36,699 nucleotides of DNA. It comes from an uncultured Bacteroides sp. (GTDB lineage Bacteria > Bacteroidota > Bacteroidia > Bacteroidales > Bacteroidaceae). This document shows positions 8,535 through 17,500 of this stretch, one piece after another (position 1 is the stretch's first letter; every line of letters begins with the position of its first letter). Made by a program: the position numbers and the translations under genes. The DNA lies in assembly GCA_900553815.1 (NCBI GenBank), contig USEY01000038.1, positions 1 to 36,699 on the forward strand. Reading direction: 5' to 3'. The notes beneath the pieces were generated by a model, which saw only the letters and a program-made list of their open reading frames with translations, was not told the DNA's origin and searched no databases.

Positions 8535-10334
8535 ATGAGAAATTTATTTTCAAGCAAGTACATGTACCTGACAGCTGCCATGCTGACAGGTGCAGCCATG
8601 TTCACCAGCTGCTCCAACGAGGACGACATGGGGAACGTAAACCCGACTTATGACGGGGAGAGTGTAAAGACGCAGTTTGCGATTAATATTCCGGCGGCAG
8701 GAAAGGCGGATACGAAGATGACTGGCGAGAACACGCAGCAAAGCGGAACTACTTTTTTGGGAATGACAGGTATTCGCCTAATTCCATATACCCAAACTAG
8801 CTGGACTACAACACAAGCGATAAATAAAATACTAGTTTTAGGTGACATCACTGGTGCAGTAGCAACTAACGAAACTCAAAGAATTTATAATGATGTAGAC
8901 ATTCCTGTTGGAACCGATCATTTTTTATTTTATGGAGTCGCCCAAGGAGCTGATAATAAAGCGAATGGCAAACTAAATGCAACAATTGATGGACTGGGGG
9001 ATAGAAGTGAAATAAATTTTAAATTGGAAAAAATTTCAACTACCACAGCAATGACAGAGGAAGTTTCATTATTGAAACTACTGAATCGTGTAGAAAATGT
9101 TACTGGATGGTCTGCATGGGCAACAGAAACAACTGTTAATGAGAAAACTCTTAAAAATCTATATCAAAAGCTTATCCTAATGAAAGCTGGTTCTGCTACC
9201 TCCATTCTTAATTTAATGCAAGCATTATACCGCTCACTCAAATTTGCGAATGCTTCAGGCTCCGCAGATGAGAAACTTGCAGCTGATATACGGGAAGCAA
9301 TATTAGGTACAGGTGGAGATTTTGTATTAACAGCTACGGGCAATTTAGGTGAAGAAACTCTTGCATATCCCTCAACTTTTAAAAATAATTACCCTGCAAA
9401 TTATAATTTACCTGATGGCGCTGTACGTGTAAAATTTGACAATAGCCTAACCGCTGGAGCGAAATTTATCTCTGACAATGATTCATACGAAATTGGGACT
9501 ACTAATAAGTTGAAAATTAAAGATCTCACTTATCCATCCTCACTATATTATTTCCAAGAATCTGCATTAAAAGCTAGTGCAAATGCAGAAGCAACTTTCC
9601 CTGTAAACGGTTCTTGGGGTAGTGAAAAAGACTGGACTGGTTGGGAACAAGAGACAGTAGACGCAACAACTCGTGCCATAGCAATGGTAAGTCCGGTTAA
9701 TTATGGGGTTGCTATGTTAGAAACAACTGTTAGTTGTAAAACCAGTAGTCTGATTGATGCAAAGGGTAACACAATAGCAATAGGAACTAATGGTTTTACG
9801 TTGAGCGGTGTGTTAGTTGGTGGACAGCCAGATGAAATTAAATGGAATATGTACCAAGCTTATAGTGCTACTTTAGCAAGAAATCAAGTAATCTATGATG
9901 CCGCCATTCCTACTAATAACAAAGTAACTACAACAGCTTGCGACCCCAATTACACGCTGATATTAGACAACAGTATTTTTACTGACGCACAACAGACAAC
10001 AAGAGTTGAGAAAGATCAGCAAGAAAAAGTTAATATCGCAATAGAACTCATAAACAATACTGGTAAAGAAATAGAAGGTGTTGATGGTACAATATTTAAC
10101 GGTTCTAAGTTCTATTTAGTAGCACAATTAAATCCTGATTTGGACACTAATTCAGAAAAGAGTTCTGTATTTATGAAGGACCACAAATCTGTTGCCAAAC
10201 TAACAATTACATCATTAAAGAATGCTTATAATGGTATACCAGACCTTCGTTCGACTAGCTTAAGTTTTGGACTTGCAGTAGATCTTAAATGGGAAAATGG
10301 CCTGTCATTTGACGTAGAAATCGGAGGCAACTAA
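8535..10334 (+). CDS. Fimbrillin-family lipoprotein (probable major fimbrial subunit)
   Basis: 599 residues. Lipoprotein signal with the lipobox ending at Cys26 (MFTSC), followed by SNEDD, an acidic stretch of the kind associated with surface export of Bacteroidetes lipoproteins. Then QFAINIPAAGKADTKM, TTFLGMTGIRLIPY, and later beta-rich segments (SYEIGTTNKLKIKDLTYPSSLYYF, VNYGVAMLETTVSCKTS, FTLSGVLVGGQPDEIKWNM) typical of Mfa1-like fimbrillins. The C-terminal strand LKWENGLSFDVEIGGN resembles the end of the neighbouring anchor protein. It is larger than most fimbrillins. Codons from about 8745 to the end are strongly AT-rich while the first 210 bp match the GC-richer neighbours, a mosaic pattern. 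Subunit role is inferred from the family and position. Confidence 0.75.
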   Translation: MRNLFSSKYMYLTAAMLTGAAMFTSCSNEDDMGNVNPTYDGESVKTQFAINIPAAGKADTKMTGENTQQSGTTFLGMTGIRLIPYTQTSWTTTQAINKILVLGDITGAVATNETQRIYNDVDIPVGTDHFLFYGVAQGADNKANGKLNATIDGLGDRSEINFKLEKISTTTAMTEEVSLLKLLNRVENVTGWSAWATETTVNEKTLKNLYQKLILMKAGSATSILNLMQALYRSLKFANASGSADEKLAADIREAILGTGGDFVLTATGNLGEETLAYPSTFKNNYPANYNLPDGAVRVKFDNSLTAGAKFISDNDSYEIGTTNKLKIKDLTYPSSLYYFQESALKASANAEATFPVNGSWGSEKDWTGWEQETVDATTRAIAMVSPVNYGVAMLETTVSCKTSSLIDAKGNTIAIGTNGFTLSGVLVGGQPDEIKWNMYQAYSATLARNQVIYDAAIPTNNKVTTTACDPNYTLILDNSIFTDAQQTTRVEKDQQEKVNIAIELINNTGKEIEGVDGTIFNGSKFYLVAQLNPDLDTNSEKSSVFMKDHKSVAKLTITSLKNAYNGIPDLRSTSLSFGLAVDLKWENGLSFDVEIGGN

Positions 10335-10370
10335 CCCCCTCCTTCCCCCTATTTCCGGGAAGCGTACCGG

Positions 10371-10396
10371 GTGGCAGCCCTTGGCTGGGCTGCCAC
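10371..10396 (+). terminator. Strong hairpin after the fimbrillin gene (attenuator or mRNA 3'-end stabiliser)
   Basis: GTGGCAGCCC-ttggct-GGGCTGCCAC is a perfect 10-bp stem 37 nt after the fimbrillin stop, with no T-run after it. A second, AT-rich foldback (taccttatat/atataataggta) follows at about 10405-10433. The placement between the subunit gene and the anchor gene suits differential expression rather than complete termination. Mechanism is inference. Confidence 0.55.
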
Positions 10397-10477
10397 TCAC
10401 AAAGCCTACCTTATATATATAATATAATAGGTACAGGCACGGCCGCACAGTCGGCCACCCTAAAAGCAGAAAAGACT

Positions 10478-11500
10478 ATGAACAAGAAACAACGAATGGA
10501 TAAGAAGCATTGGAGCCGCCTGGCGGGATGTATGGCCGCCGCCCTCCTGCTGACCACGGGCTGCATCGACGAAGACCTGTCGAAGTGCGGTGTGGACTAT
10601 GCTATCGAATACCAGTTGGAGCTGTCGCTCACCTTGGAGACGGAGCTGAACGAGCAGTTGACCACACCTGCCGAGCAGGAGTTGGCCAACGAGATACGTG
10701 CCAACCTGGAGAACGTCATGACAAACCGTGCACGCGTCATGGACCTTTCCTTCTTCCACGGCACAAGCGGTGAGCTGGCCAGCCATCAGCAAAGCAGGCC
10801 CAACGCTTCACAGGTGTCCACCACCCTCTATATGACGCCCGGCAACTATCACAACATTGCCTTGGCCGCCACCAACGAGGAGGAGGTGGTAAGCATCAAC
10901 AACTCGGCAAGCTACAACAGCATACAGTTGCGACAAGCCGCTGCCGACACCATCGATGCCCACAGCTCCGCCATCTACATGGGCTATGAGTATCTGGAGC
11001 AAGAGGCTCGCAGCCGGCAGTTCCACGTAACGCTCTACATGCAGAACGCCGTGCCGGTGTTGGTGGTAAACCGCAACAACTCGCCCGCCGTTCCTGTTGC
11101 CTCTTACACACGACGCACGGCCACGGCACTGATGTGCGCCGACAGTGTATTCACATATAATCACCCGTCCGTAGTGCGCACCCATCGCACCGAGGCCGCC
11201 GGCCTGACTGCCTTCCACACCGTATGCTTCCCTTCGGCCGACACGCCGACCACACGTGCCGACGACGACCCGACAGAGGCAGACGGCAGCATCTGGGAAA
11301 TGGACCTGTACACACAGCTGCCCGACGGCAAATATGTAAAAAACATCCTCTACCTGAAAGAACCGCTACAGGCCGGCTCCATGAAGGTCATCAAGGTGAA
11401 GCTGGACGACGAAGGGCGCGTGACCACCGACAACCCGGAAGTAGGCGTATCGGTGGAACTGGACTGGAAGCCGGGAGGGGACTTTGATGTGGAAATATGA
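10478..11500 (+). CDS. FimB/Mfa2-like fimbrial anchor lipoprotein
   Basis: 340 residues. Lipoprotein signal ending at Cys29 (LLTTGC), followed by IDEDLSKCGVDYAIEYQLEL. A start at Met7 is also possible. The 'C-I-x-E-D-L-S-x-C' opening, with a second cysteine soon after the lipidated one, is typical of FimB/Mfa2 family proteins, which anchor pili in the outer membrane and limit their length. The middle part (VSTTLYMTPGNYHNIALAA, SSAIYMGYEYLE, FHVTLYMQNAVPVLVV) and the C-terminus (VGVSVELDWKPGGDFDVEI) fit the same family. It lies 143 nt after the fimbrillin gene, across a hairpin, as expected for subunit-then-anchor order. GC-rich, unlike the fimbrillin. Confidence 0.8.
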   Translation: MNKKQRMDKKHWSRLAGCMAAALLLTTGCIDEDLSKCGVDYAIEYQLELSLTLETELNEQLTTPAEQELANEIRANLENVMTNRARVMDLSFFHGTSGELASHQQSRPNASQVSTTLYMTPGNYHNIALAATNEEEVVSINNSASYNSIQLRQAAADTIDAHSSAIYMGYEYLEQEARSRQFHVTLYMQNAVPVLVVNRNNSPAVPVASYTRRTATALMCADSVFTYNHPSVVRTHRTEAAGLTAFHTVCFPSADTPTTRADDDPTEADGSIWEMDLYTQLPDGKYVKNILYLKEPLQAGSMKVIKVKLDDEGRVTTDNPEVGVSVELDWKPGGDFDVEI

Positions 11501-11514
11501 TGCGGGGCCTTAGG

Positions 11515-12015
11515 AAAGGCACACGGATGACACAGATGGGACGGATGAACACAGATAAGAAGGGCGTCGCCGCTTCGGATTAGATCCCGCATCAAGTGCG
11601 GGATGACGGCATCGAGTGCGGGATGACCATGTGGGCGGAAAAGCCATGCGGACAGCCAGCGGAAGCACTAACCGCTTACCACTGACCACTCACCGCTGTT
11701 TAATGCCCGTCACCCCGTGCTTGACAAGACAACTAAAAAGTGGGCACACTACATATAGCAACTGCCCAAGACATAAAGCCAAATACTCTTCCCCTGATAT
11801 AGGGGAAGTACCCCGAAGGGGGGGATGGGGTACGGAGATGGGCTACAAGGATGAGATACTGGGATGAACTATAAGAGTGTTGAGGAATGCGAAAGCACTG
11901 ACAGCTAAAAAATATACCCCTCAGCCCTTTGGGCAGCTCCCCTATATCAGGGGAGCAGAACCGTGCGGGCGAAAGGTGTGGACAGTTCCCCTATATCAGG
12001 GGAACAAGACCTGAG
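11515..12015. repeat. Composite repeats between the anchor and minor-subunit genes
   Basis: Holds the 'cacagatgggacggatgaac' string (11521-11560), hairpin CCCGCAtcaagTGCGGG (about 11586-11602), heptamers (11665-11700), a truncated CCCGTGcttgaca hairpin, then the G/E' module (cactacatatagcaactgcc at about 11748, ending in taccccgaagg...ggggtac at 11833), and two E copies (11919-11955 and 11977-12010). The whole 550-bp gap is repeat-derived, and I see no gene in it. Confidence 0.8.
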
Positions 12016-12059
12016 GGACAAAAAGGAAGACAATGAACATATTAAACATATACATAGAT

Positions 12060-13106
12060 ATGAAACCTATAACCAAGACATACTTACTACTCTTCACCTG
12101 CCTCTTCCTACTGGCAGCCTGCCAAAAAGAAGAGGACGTACCGGCACCTTACACGGAGACGGTGCAGCTGATAATCAGTGTGCCGGCATCGGCAAGCACC
12201 CGCATAGGCGACCCGGGAACGGCCGTGGACGAAGGGGCGTGCTGGAATCAGCTGGCGGTGATATTGGCGTATACGGATAATTCAAAAGTAAAAACAACTA
12301 CCATCACACAAGCGGAATTTAATGCGTTGCCGTCATACAATGGCAATACCAACTATAAGTTGCTTGCCATTGATGCTGAGCCGGGAGAGGTATATATATA
12401 TGGGGTGACGTATAGTAGTGATGCTGCCCAGAACCCAGAATTAGACATAAAGGCATGTACAAATAATGATGCCGTCCAGGCACTGACTATATCGAATGAT
12501 TATACCAAGCCAATCGACGGTACCACTATCGACTACGCGAAGTTTGTCAGCGTAGCTACGGGGTATTACAAAGGTGACAGAACAGATAATCAGCCAGCCG
12601 TATTCAACATCCAACAGGGTGGCACCGGGGAAATGGGAAAAATCCCCACCATGACACTGACCCGACTGGCGGCAAAGATAGATATTCAGTGGGATGCGGC
12701 GGATGCGTATGAGGCTGGTTATACGGATGTGAAGGTAACGGGATTCAAGTATAATGGTACGGCACAAGGACGACTGTTCCCTGATTTATCTACATCAAAC
12801 TATTCGCCAACCACTGCAACCAAAGAATTCTACAACACCTCAGAAATCAGCCAACGCAATGGACGGGTGTATCATTATACGTTTCCTGACGGAGAGATAG
12901 ATAAAACGACATCAACAACTACACCTAATGTGACGTTTAATATAACGGCTAAGAAAAGTGGAGCAACAATCCCTGATGACGGTTATACATATACCCTAAA
13001 CTTCCAAGAGGCTCTAAAGCAAGCCACCTGGTACAAAGTGAATGCAACGATTAAGGGGATAACGGGAGATGGGAATATAACTTTTGGGGATAATAGCGGT
13101 ACATAG
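12060..13106 (+). CDS. Fimbrillin-like lipoprotein (probable minor fimbrial subunit)
   Basis: 348 residues from the chosen ATG at 12060 (MKPITKTYLLLF). An ATG 27 nt upstream is in frame but would put MNILNIYID before a normal lipoprotein signal. The lipobox is FLLAAC with Cys21, followed by QKEED. The rest is beta-rich: VQLIISVPASASTRIG, then MTLTRLAAKIDIQWD, DVKVTGFKYNGTAQGRLFP, and a C-terminal WYKVNATIKGITGDGNITFGDN, a pattern seen in Mfa/FimC-E type accessory fimbrillins. The arginine in ASTRIG is a possible site for proteolytic maturation of type-V pilins (inference). It is the last recognisable fimbrial gene, 560 nt after the anchor gene across repeats. It could be a tip subunit. Confidence 0.65.
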   Translation: MKPITKTYLLLFTCLFLLAACQKEEDVPAPYTETVQLIISVPASASTRIGDPGTAVDEGACWNQLAVILAYTDNSKVKTTTITQAEFNALPSYNGNTNYKLLAIDAEPGEVYIYGVTYSSDAAQNPELDIKACTNNDAVQALTISNDYTKPIDGTTIDYAKFVSVATGYYKGDRTDNQPAVFNIQQGGTGEMGKIPTMTLTRLAAKIDIQWDAADAYEAGYTDVKVTGFKYNGTAQGRLFPDLSTSNYSPTTATKEFYNTSEISQRNGRVYHYTFPDGEIDKTTSTTTPNVTFNITAKKSGATIPDDGYTYTLNFQEALKQATWYKVNATIKGITGDGNITFGDNSGT

Positions 13107-13139
13107 GTTGGAAGTTGATGAGAGGAAAAATGGATATTG

Positions 13140-13393
13140 AAGGTGGAAAAGCGTACCCCTCAGCCCTGCGGGCAGCTCCCCTATCCCAGGGGAGCAGGAC
13201 CATGCGGGCAGGGACAAGCAGCGGAAGCACTAACCGCTTACCATTAACCGCTAACCGCTGTTTAAGGTCCGTCACCCCACACGTGACACGGGGATTAGAA
13301 AGGCACGCTACATATAGCAACTGCCTGAGACATCAAGCGAAACTCTTCCCCTGATACAGGGGAAGTACCCCGAAGGGGGGATGGGGTATAAGA
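13140..13393 (+). repeat. Composite repeats (E-A-B, then G/E') upstream of the DUF559 gene
   Basis: E copy at about 13153-13205, heptamers (13225-13262), hairpin CCCCacacgtgacaCGGGG near 13273, then cacgctacatatagcaactgcc (13301) and ttcccctgatacaggggaag...ggggta (13347-13388). This is the left flank of the DUF559 gene and leaves about 45 nt before its ATG. Confidence 0.8.
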
Positions 13394-13436
13394 GGGGAGC
13401 AAAAGAAAAGTATTAATAAACAACCTTGTATCGCAC

Positions 13437-13829
13437 ATGAAAAAAGAACATAGATACAACCAGCCGGAACAGAAGAAATTCCGCCAAGGATTGAGAAGGG
13501 GGATGACAACGGCAGAGATTGCTTTATGGCTCATGCTGCGAGGGAAACAACTGGATAGTGTAAAGTTCCGCCGACAGTATGGTGTTGGACCATTCATCTT
13601 AGATTTCTATTGTCCGGCTGCCAGACTGGGCATCGAAGTAGATGGGCAAGGACACTTCACGGAAGAGGGAATAAACTATGACCAGTGCCGGGAAGAGTAT
13701 TTATGGCGTAAGCATGGCATCCGCCTCCTACGCTTTGAGAACAAACAGATATTTGAATATCCTGACTTCGTTTTAAATGACATCAGGCAAGCATTAAAGG
13801 AAACGAAGAAAGAAATAGAAGATAGATAG
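13437..13829 (+). CDS. DUF559 endonuclease-domain protein
   Basis: 130 residues. Recognised as DUF559 (Vsr-like/restriction-endonuclease fold) by MTTAEIALWLMLRGKQL, then VKFRRQYGVGPFILDFYCP, LGIEVDGQGH, YDQCREEYLWRKHGIRLLRFEN and PDFVLNDIRQAL. The putative metal-binding core is the D in ILDFYC and the E/D of IEVDG with the following H, as in very-short-patch-repair-type nucleases. It has no signal peptide and no partner methylase nearby. It stands alone, framed on both sides by the E and E' palindromic repeats, unlike the fimbrial genes in function. Biochemical role of the family is unproven. A link to repeat spread is my inference. Confidence 0.85.
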   Translation: MKKEHRYNQPEQKKFRQGLRRGMTTAEIALWLMLRGKQLDSVKFRRQYGVGPFILDFYCPAARLGIEVDGQGHFTEEGINYDQCREEYLWRKHGIRLLRFENKQIFEYPDFVLNDIRQALKETKKEIEDR

Positions 13830-13872
13830 ACAAGATATTGGGTATTGAAGATGGGGAATGTACCCCTCAGCC

Positions 13873-14064
13873 CTGCGGGCAGCTCCCCTATCCCAGGGGA
13901 GCAGGACCATCCGGGCGAAAGTGCGGGCAGCTCCCCTATATCAGGGGAGCAGGACCATCCGGGCGAAAGTGCGGGCAGCTCCCCTATATTAGGAGAGCAG
14001 GACCATCCGGGCGAAAGTGCGGACAGCTCCCCTATGTTAGAGGAGCAAGACTATACGGACGGGA
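13873..14064 (+). repeat. Four tandem 48-bp copies of the E repeat
   Basis: Direct copies at 13873-13920, 13921-13968, 13969-14016 and 14017-14064. The first three are nearly identical and the fourth is degenerate. Each contains gcagctcccctatnnnaggg and gagcaggaccatccgggcg. Because 48 is a multiple of three, two frames stay open across the array (13838-14101 and 13845-14192), but these are repeat translations and I do not call them genes. Confidence 0.9.
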
Positions 14065-14114
14065 AAAGCTGGGACATACACAAAGTACGTCCACCAGATA
14101 AAATAAGAAAGCTG

Positions 14115-14478
14115 AAGCTGAAAAATAAAGCCAAATACTCTTCCCCTGATATAGGGGAAGTACCCCGAAGGGGGGATGGGGTACGAGGATGAAGGACTAA
14201 AGAGAGGGAGGACTGCGGAAAAACAAACCGCTGAACAACGTACCCCTCAGCCCTGCGGGCAGCTCCCCTATTACAGGGGAGCAGGACCATGCGGACAGCC
14301 AGCGGAAGCACTAACCGCTTACCACTGACCACTAACCGCTGTTGAAGGGCCGTCATCCCGTGCTTGACACGGGAACTTAGTAGAGACGTGGCGTGCCGCG
14401 TCTCATGCTCCGATTAATGGGATAGATTGTGACGGAGAAAAGAAAGCGGTATAGATCCCGCATCAAGTGCGGGATGAC
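14115..14478 (+). repeat. Composite repeats (E', E-A-B-C, B) before the giant gene
   Basis: The E' module (ttcccctgatataggggaag to ggggtacg, about 14140-14193) is followed by E (14239-14293), heptamers (14308-14340), hairpin CCCGTGcttgaCACGGG (about 14357-14373), palindrome C at 14383-14404 and hairpin CCCGCAtcaagTGCGGG (about 14457-14473). From 14479 to 14569 lies an AT-rich leader of the giant gene with no clear forward TAnnTTTG box. Confidence 0.85.
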
Positions 14479-14569
14479 GGCATCGAGCAGAAAAGATGTA
14501 GAAACGAGAGGAAGACAACAAAGATACAACATACATTATATATACATAATGACCTAAAACATAACAACG

Positions 14570-17500
14570 ATGAAGAAGCAAAACATATTTCAGATAGCCT
14601 TGTTGGCAATGGCACTCTTTATGGGGAGTGCTGCGATGGCACAAAGCAAGACATATTATGTCAGCCCGACGGGTAACAGCGATGGCTCATCATGGGCAAA
14701 CACAATGTCGCTCACCAATGCCCTTAACAACGCAGTAGCCGGCGACCAGATCTGGGTGCAAGGGTTTGAACAAATAGACGCTACAGATAAACTTTATATC
14801 ACTCCTAACACTGATGGCTTCACCCTCAAGTCCGGCGTACAACTCTACGGCGGCTTTAAGGGCGATGAGACAACCCTTGATGCCCGCGAGACCTTGGGCA
14901 AGCCTTACCAGCTGAGGTACCGCACAGTACTGTCGGGAGATATTGGAAAGGATGACGTCATTGACAATACCAACCTGATTTTCCCTGCCAATGAGACTCG
15001 CAAGAACAATGCCACACACGTGTTGTCCATCGACATGACCCCAACGTCGAGCAGCGGCAACAACAACACCTACCCCACTGTGGTGAACGGCTTCTCCATC
15101 GGCGGCGGACAGGCTGACGGTACGGATGAGAAAGGAGGCGGTATCTATATATATGGCGACAATAACGGCGGAGGCATTTTCCGCATCGAACGCTGCTTCT
15201 TCGTGAACAACTATGCCACGCAGGGCGGTGCCATCTATGTGGACGCCGCAGTAAAGAACGTCAATAATGGCGAGTCACTCATCAACCAATGTGTCATCTA
15301 CAACAACGCGGCAGGCGAACGTGCGGCGGTAGTCAATGCCGGAGGCGGCATCTACCTGGCCGGACAGGCGACCGTGGTCAATTCGTCCATCTTCAACAAC
15401 GAAAACGGCGGTCTGCGCCTTTCCACTGGCAGTAAGGTTATAAATTCTACTGTAGCACGCAACTCGGGGGCGGGTATCGACATGACAATAGATAATATAA
15501 CTGATTTCAGCGTTTTCAACTCCATTGTCTGGGGAAACACCTTGCTTTCAGCTGAAAATCAGCCTAATTTCCAGAATTCGGCCTATCATGAGGTGACTGT
15601 AACCAATACGGATGCAGGTACAGACAACAACCACAACGTATATGTGACCAAGGAAAACCGGGGTGACAAAGATGCCCCGATGTTCGACGCTCCATCGGTA
15701 AAGACCAGCTTTGACCGCGACTTCAACTGGCGCCAGATGGCTTATCCGCTCTGGTCGTGGAATGTGCTGGAGGGGTCGGTGATGCACGACAAAGGTTATG
15801 GAGACGCTTATCAGAGCGCCACCTACGGCAATCAGGATATGGCGGGCAACCTGCGCGTTGACGGTGTCATCGACATCGGCGCCTACGAATTTCAAAAAAT
15901 ACCTACCAGCCGTATCCGCTACGTGAAGAAGGGCGGTACGGGCGACGGTTCTTCCTGGGACAACGCTTCGGGCGACTTGCAAAAGATGATTGACGAACTG
16001 GCCAACAACAACCCGCAAAAACTGGCAGGAGAAGTCTGGGTGGCCGCAGGAACATACGCGCCGCAGGCGCAACTCATCAGCGGAACAGCCTATTCGGCAT
16101 CGTTCCGCATGCGCGATGGCATCAGCGTGTATGGCGGATTTGACGCGACTAATCCGGAAAGCAGCAAACAAGACCGAAAGAAAGGCACCATGCCTTGGGA
16201 CTACACCAACGTAACTATCCTGGAGGGCGCTTACTACGACCACGCCAACCTGCAATGGAACAACAACAAATGGACGCTGACCAGCGACTCGCGCCATGTG
16301 GTGTGGTTTGCGCCTATGGCGAACGAAGGAGCGTTCGGCCGTGTCACCATACTCGACGGCGTAACCATACAAGGCGGTTATGCCCAGGGTGGAACAGGAC
16401 TCGACGACTTCAAGACCGACCGCGGCGCGGGTGTATACATGGACGGGGCGAATGCCTACCTGACCAACTGCATCGTGAAGGAAAACTATGCCACGGGCAA
16501 TGGAGGCGGCGTGTACCTGAAAGACGGACGCGTAGAAACGTCATTTATTTATAACAACAATGCCGATGCCGACGGCGGTGCCGTGTATGTGGATAACCGC
16601 GGACTGGTGCTCCGCTCCATGCTGGCCAACAACTCGGCGCACAACGGTGCGGGCGCTTACCTGCACAACGAAGAGGAAACACTCAACGACCATCCCGAAT
16701 ACCTCATCCTGTCCACCTGTGTCGTGTCGAACAACACGATGAGCGGCAACGGTGCCGTCTATTGCGACAAGGGCGGTGTGCTGATGCAAAATACCATCAC
16801 CAACAACAATTGCGTCACCGCAACAGATGCAACAGATAGCAAAGCCTCGCAAACAGGAGGTATCTATATAGATGAATATGCGTTGGTGCTCAACTCTGTT
16901 ATCTGGAACAACCGAAAAGGCACCATCAACATCCCAATGTATGTACGCAATCCGTCGGCATCAACCGTACGATTCCTCTACAACGCCATTTCGGGTACGA
17001 ACAATGCAGTATGGAACTATACACTGCAGGAGCAGACGCTCTCACTGGTGGACGATAATACCGGCGCAACGGATGACGAAAGCAGCATAGGGCCACGGTT
17101 CAAGGAGCCTGATGAGGACATGAAATTTGATTTGGAAACCAACTACGGTGTACAGAACGCATGGGCAAACGGCATCATCAGCTACTATTGGGAACCTGTC
17201 AGCGGCTCCAACCTGTGGGCACGCGGCATGGCGCTCGGCATGTTGCCCGCAGAAGTGGTATTGGCGCCGGAGTTGGACATACAGGGAAAGACGTTCGCCC
17301 AAAAGCCCGCCGTAGGTGCCTTTATGGTGGAAGCGACGGAAATTGTGCCAAAGGAAACCGACGATGCCTTTATCGTTTATGTAGACGTAGAATGTACGGA
17401 ACCTGGCCATCAGGGCGATTCCTGGGCTACGGCCTACCGCTCGCTCAACAATGCGATAGACTATCTGGCAAATCTTGACGAGGCTACAGTTGGTGACAAG

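Noticed and set aside
13838..14192. Repeat-rich proteins of 87 and 115 residues (GQLPYIRGAGPSGRKC type)
   Set aside because: They are translations of the 48-bp tandem E array. The same words appear in other gaps with stops and in several frames.
14519..14526. TATCTTTG box on the minus strand before the giant gene
   Set aside because: It points away from the giant gene into repeats, with no gene downstream. Probably chance.
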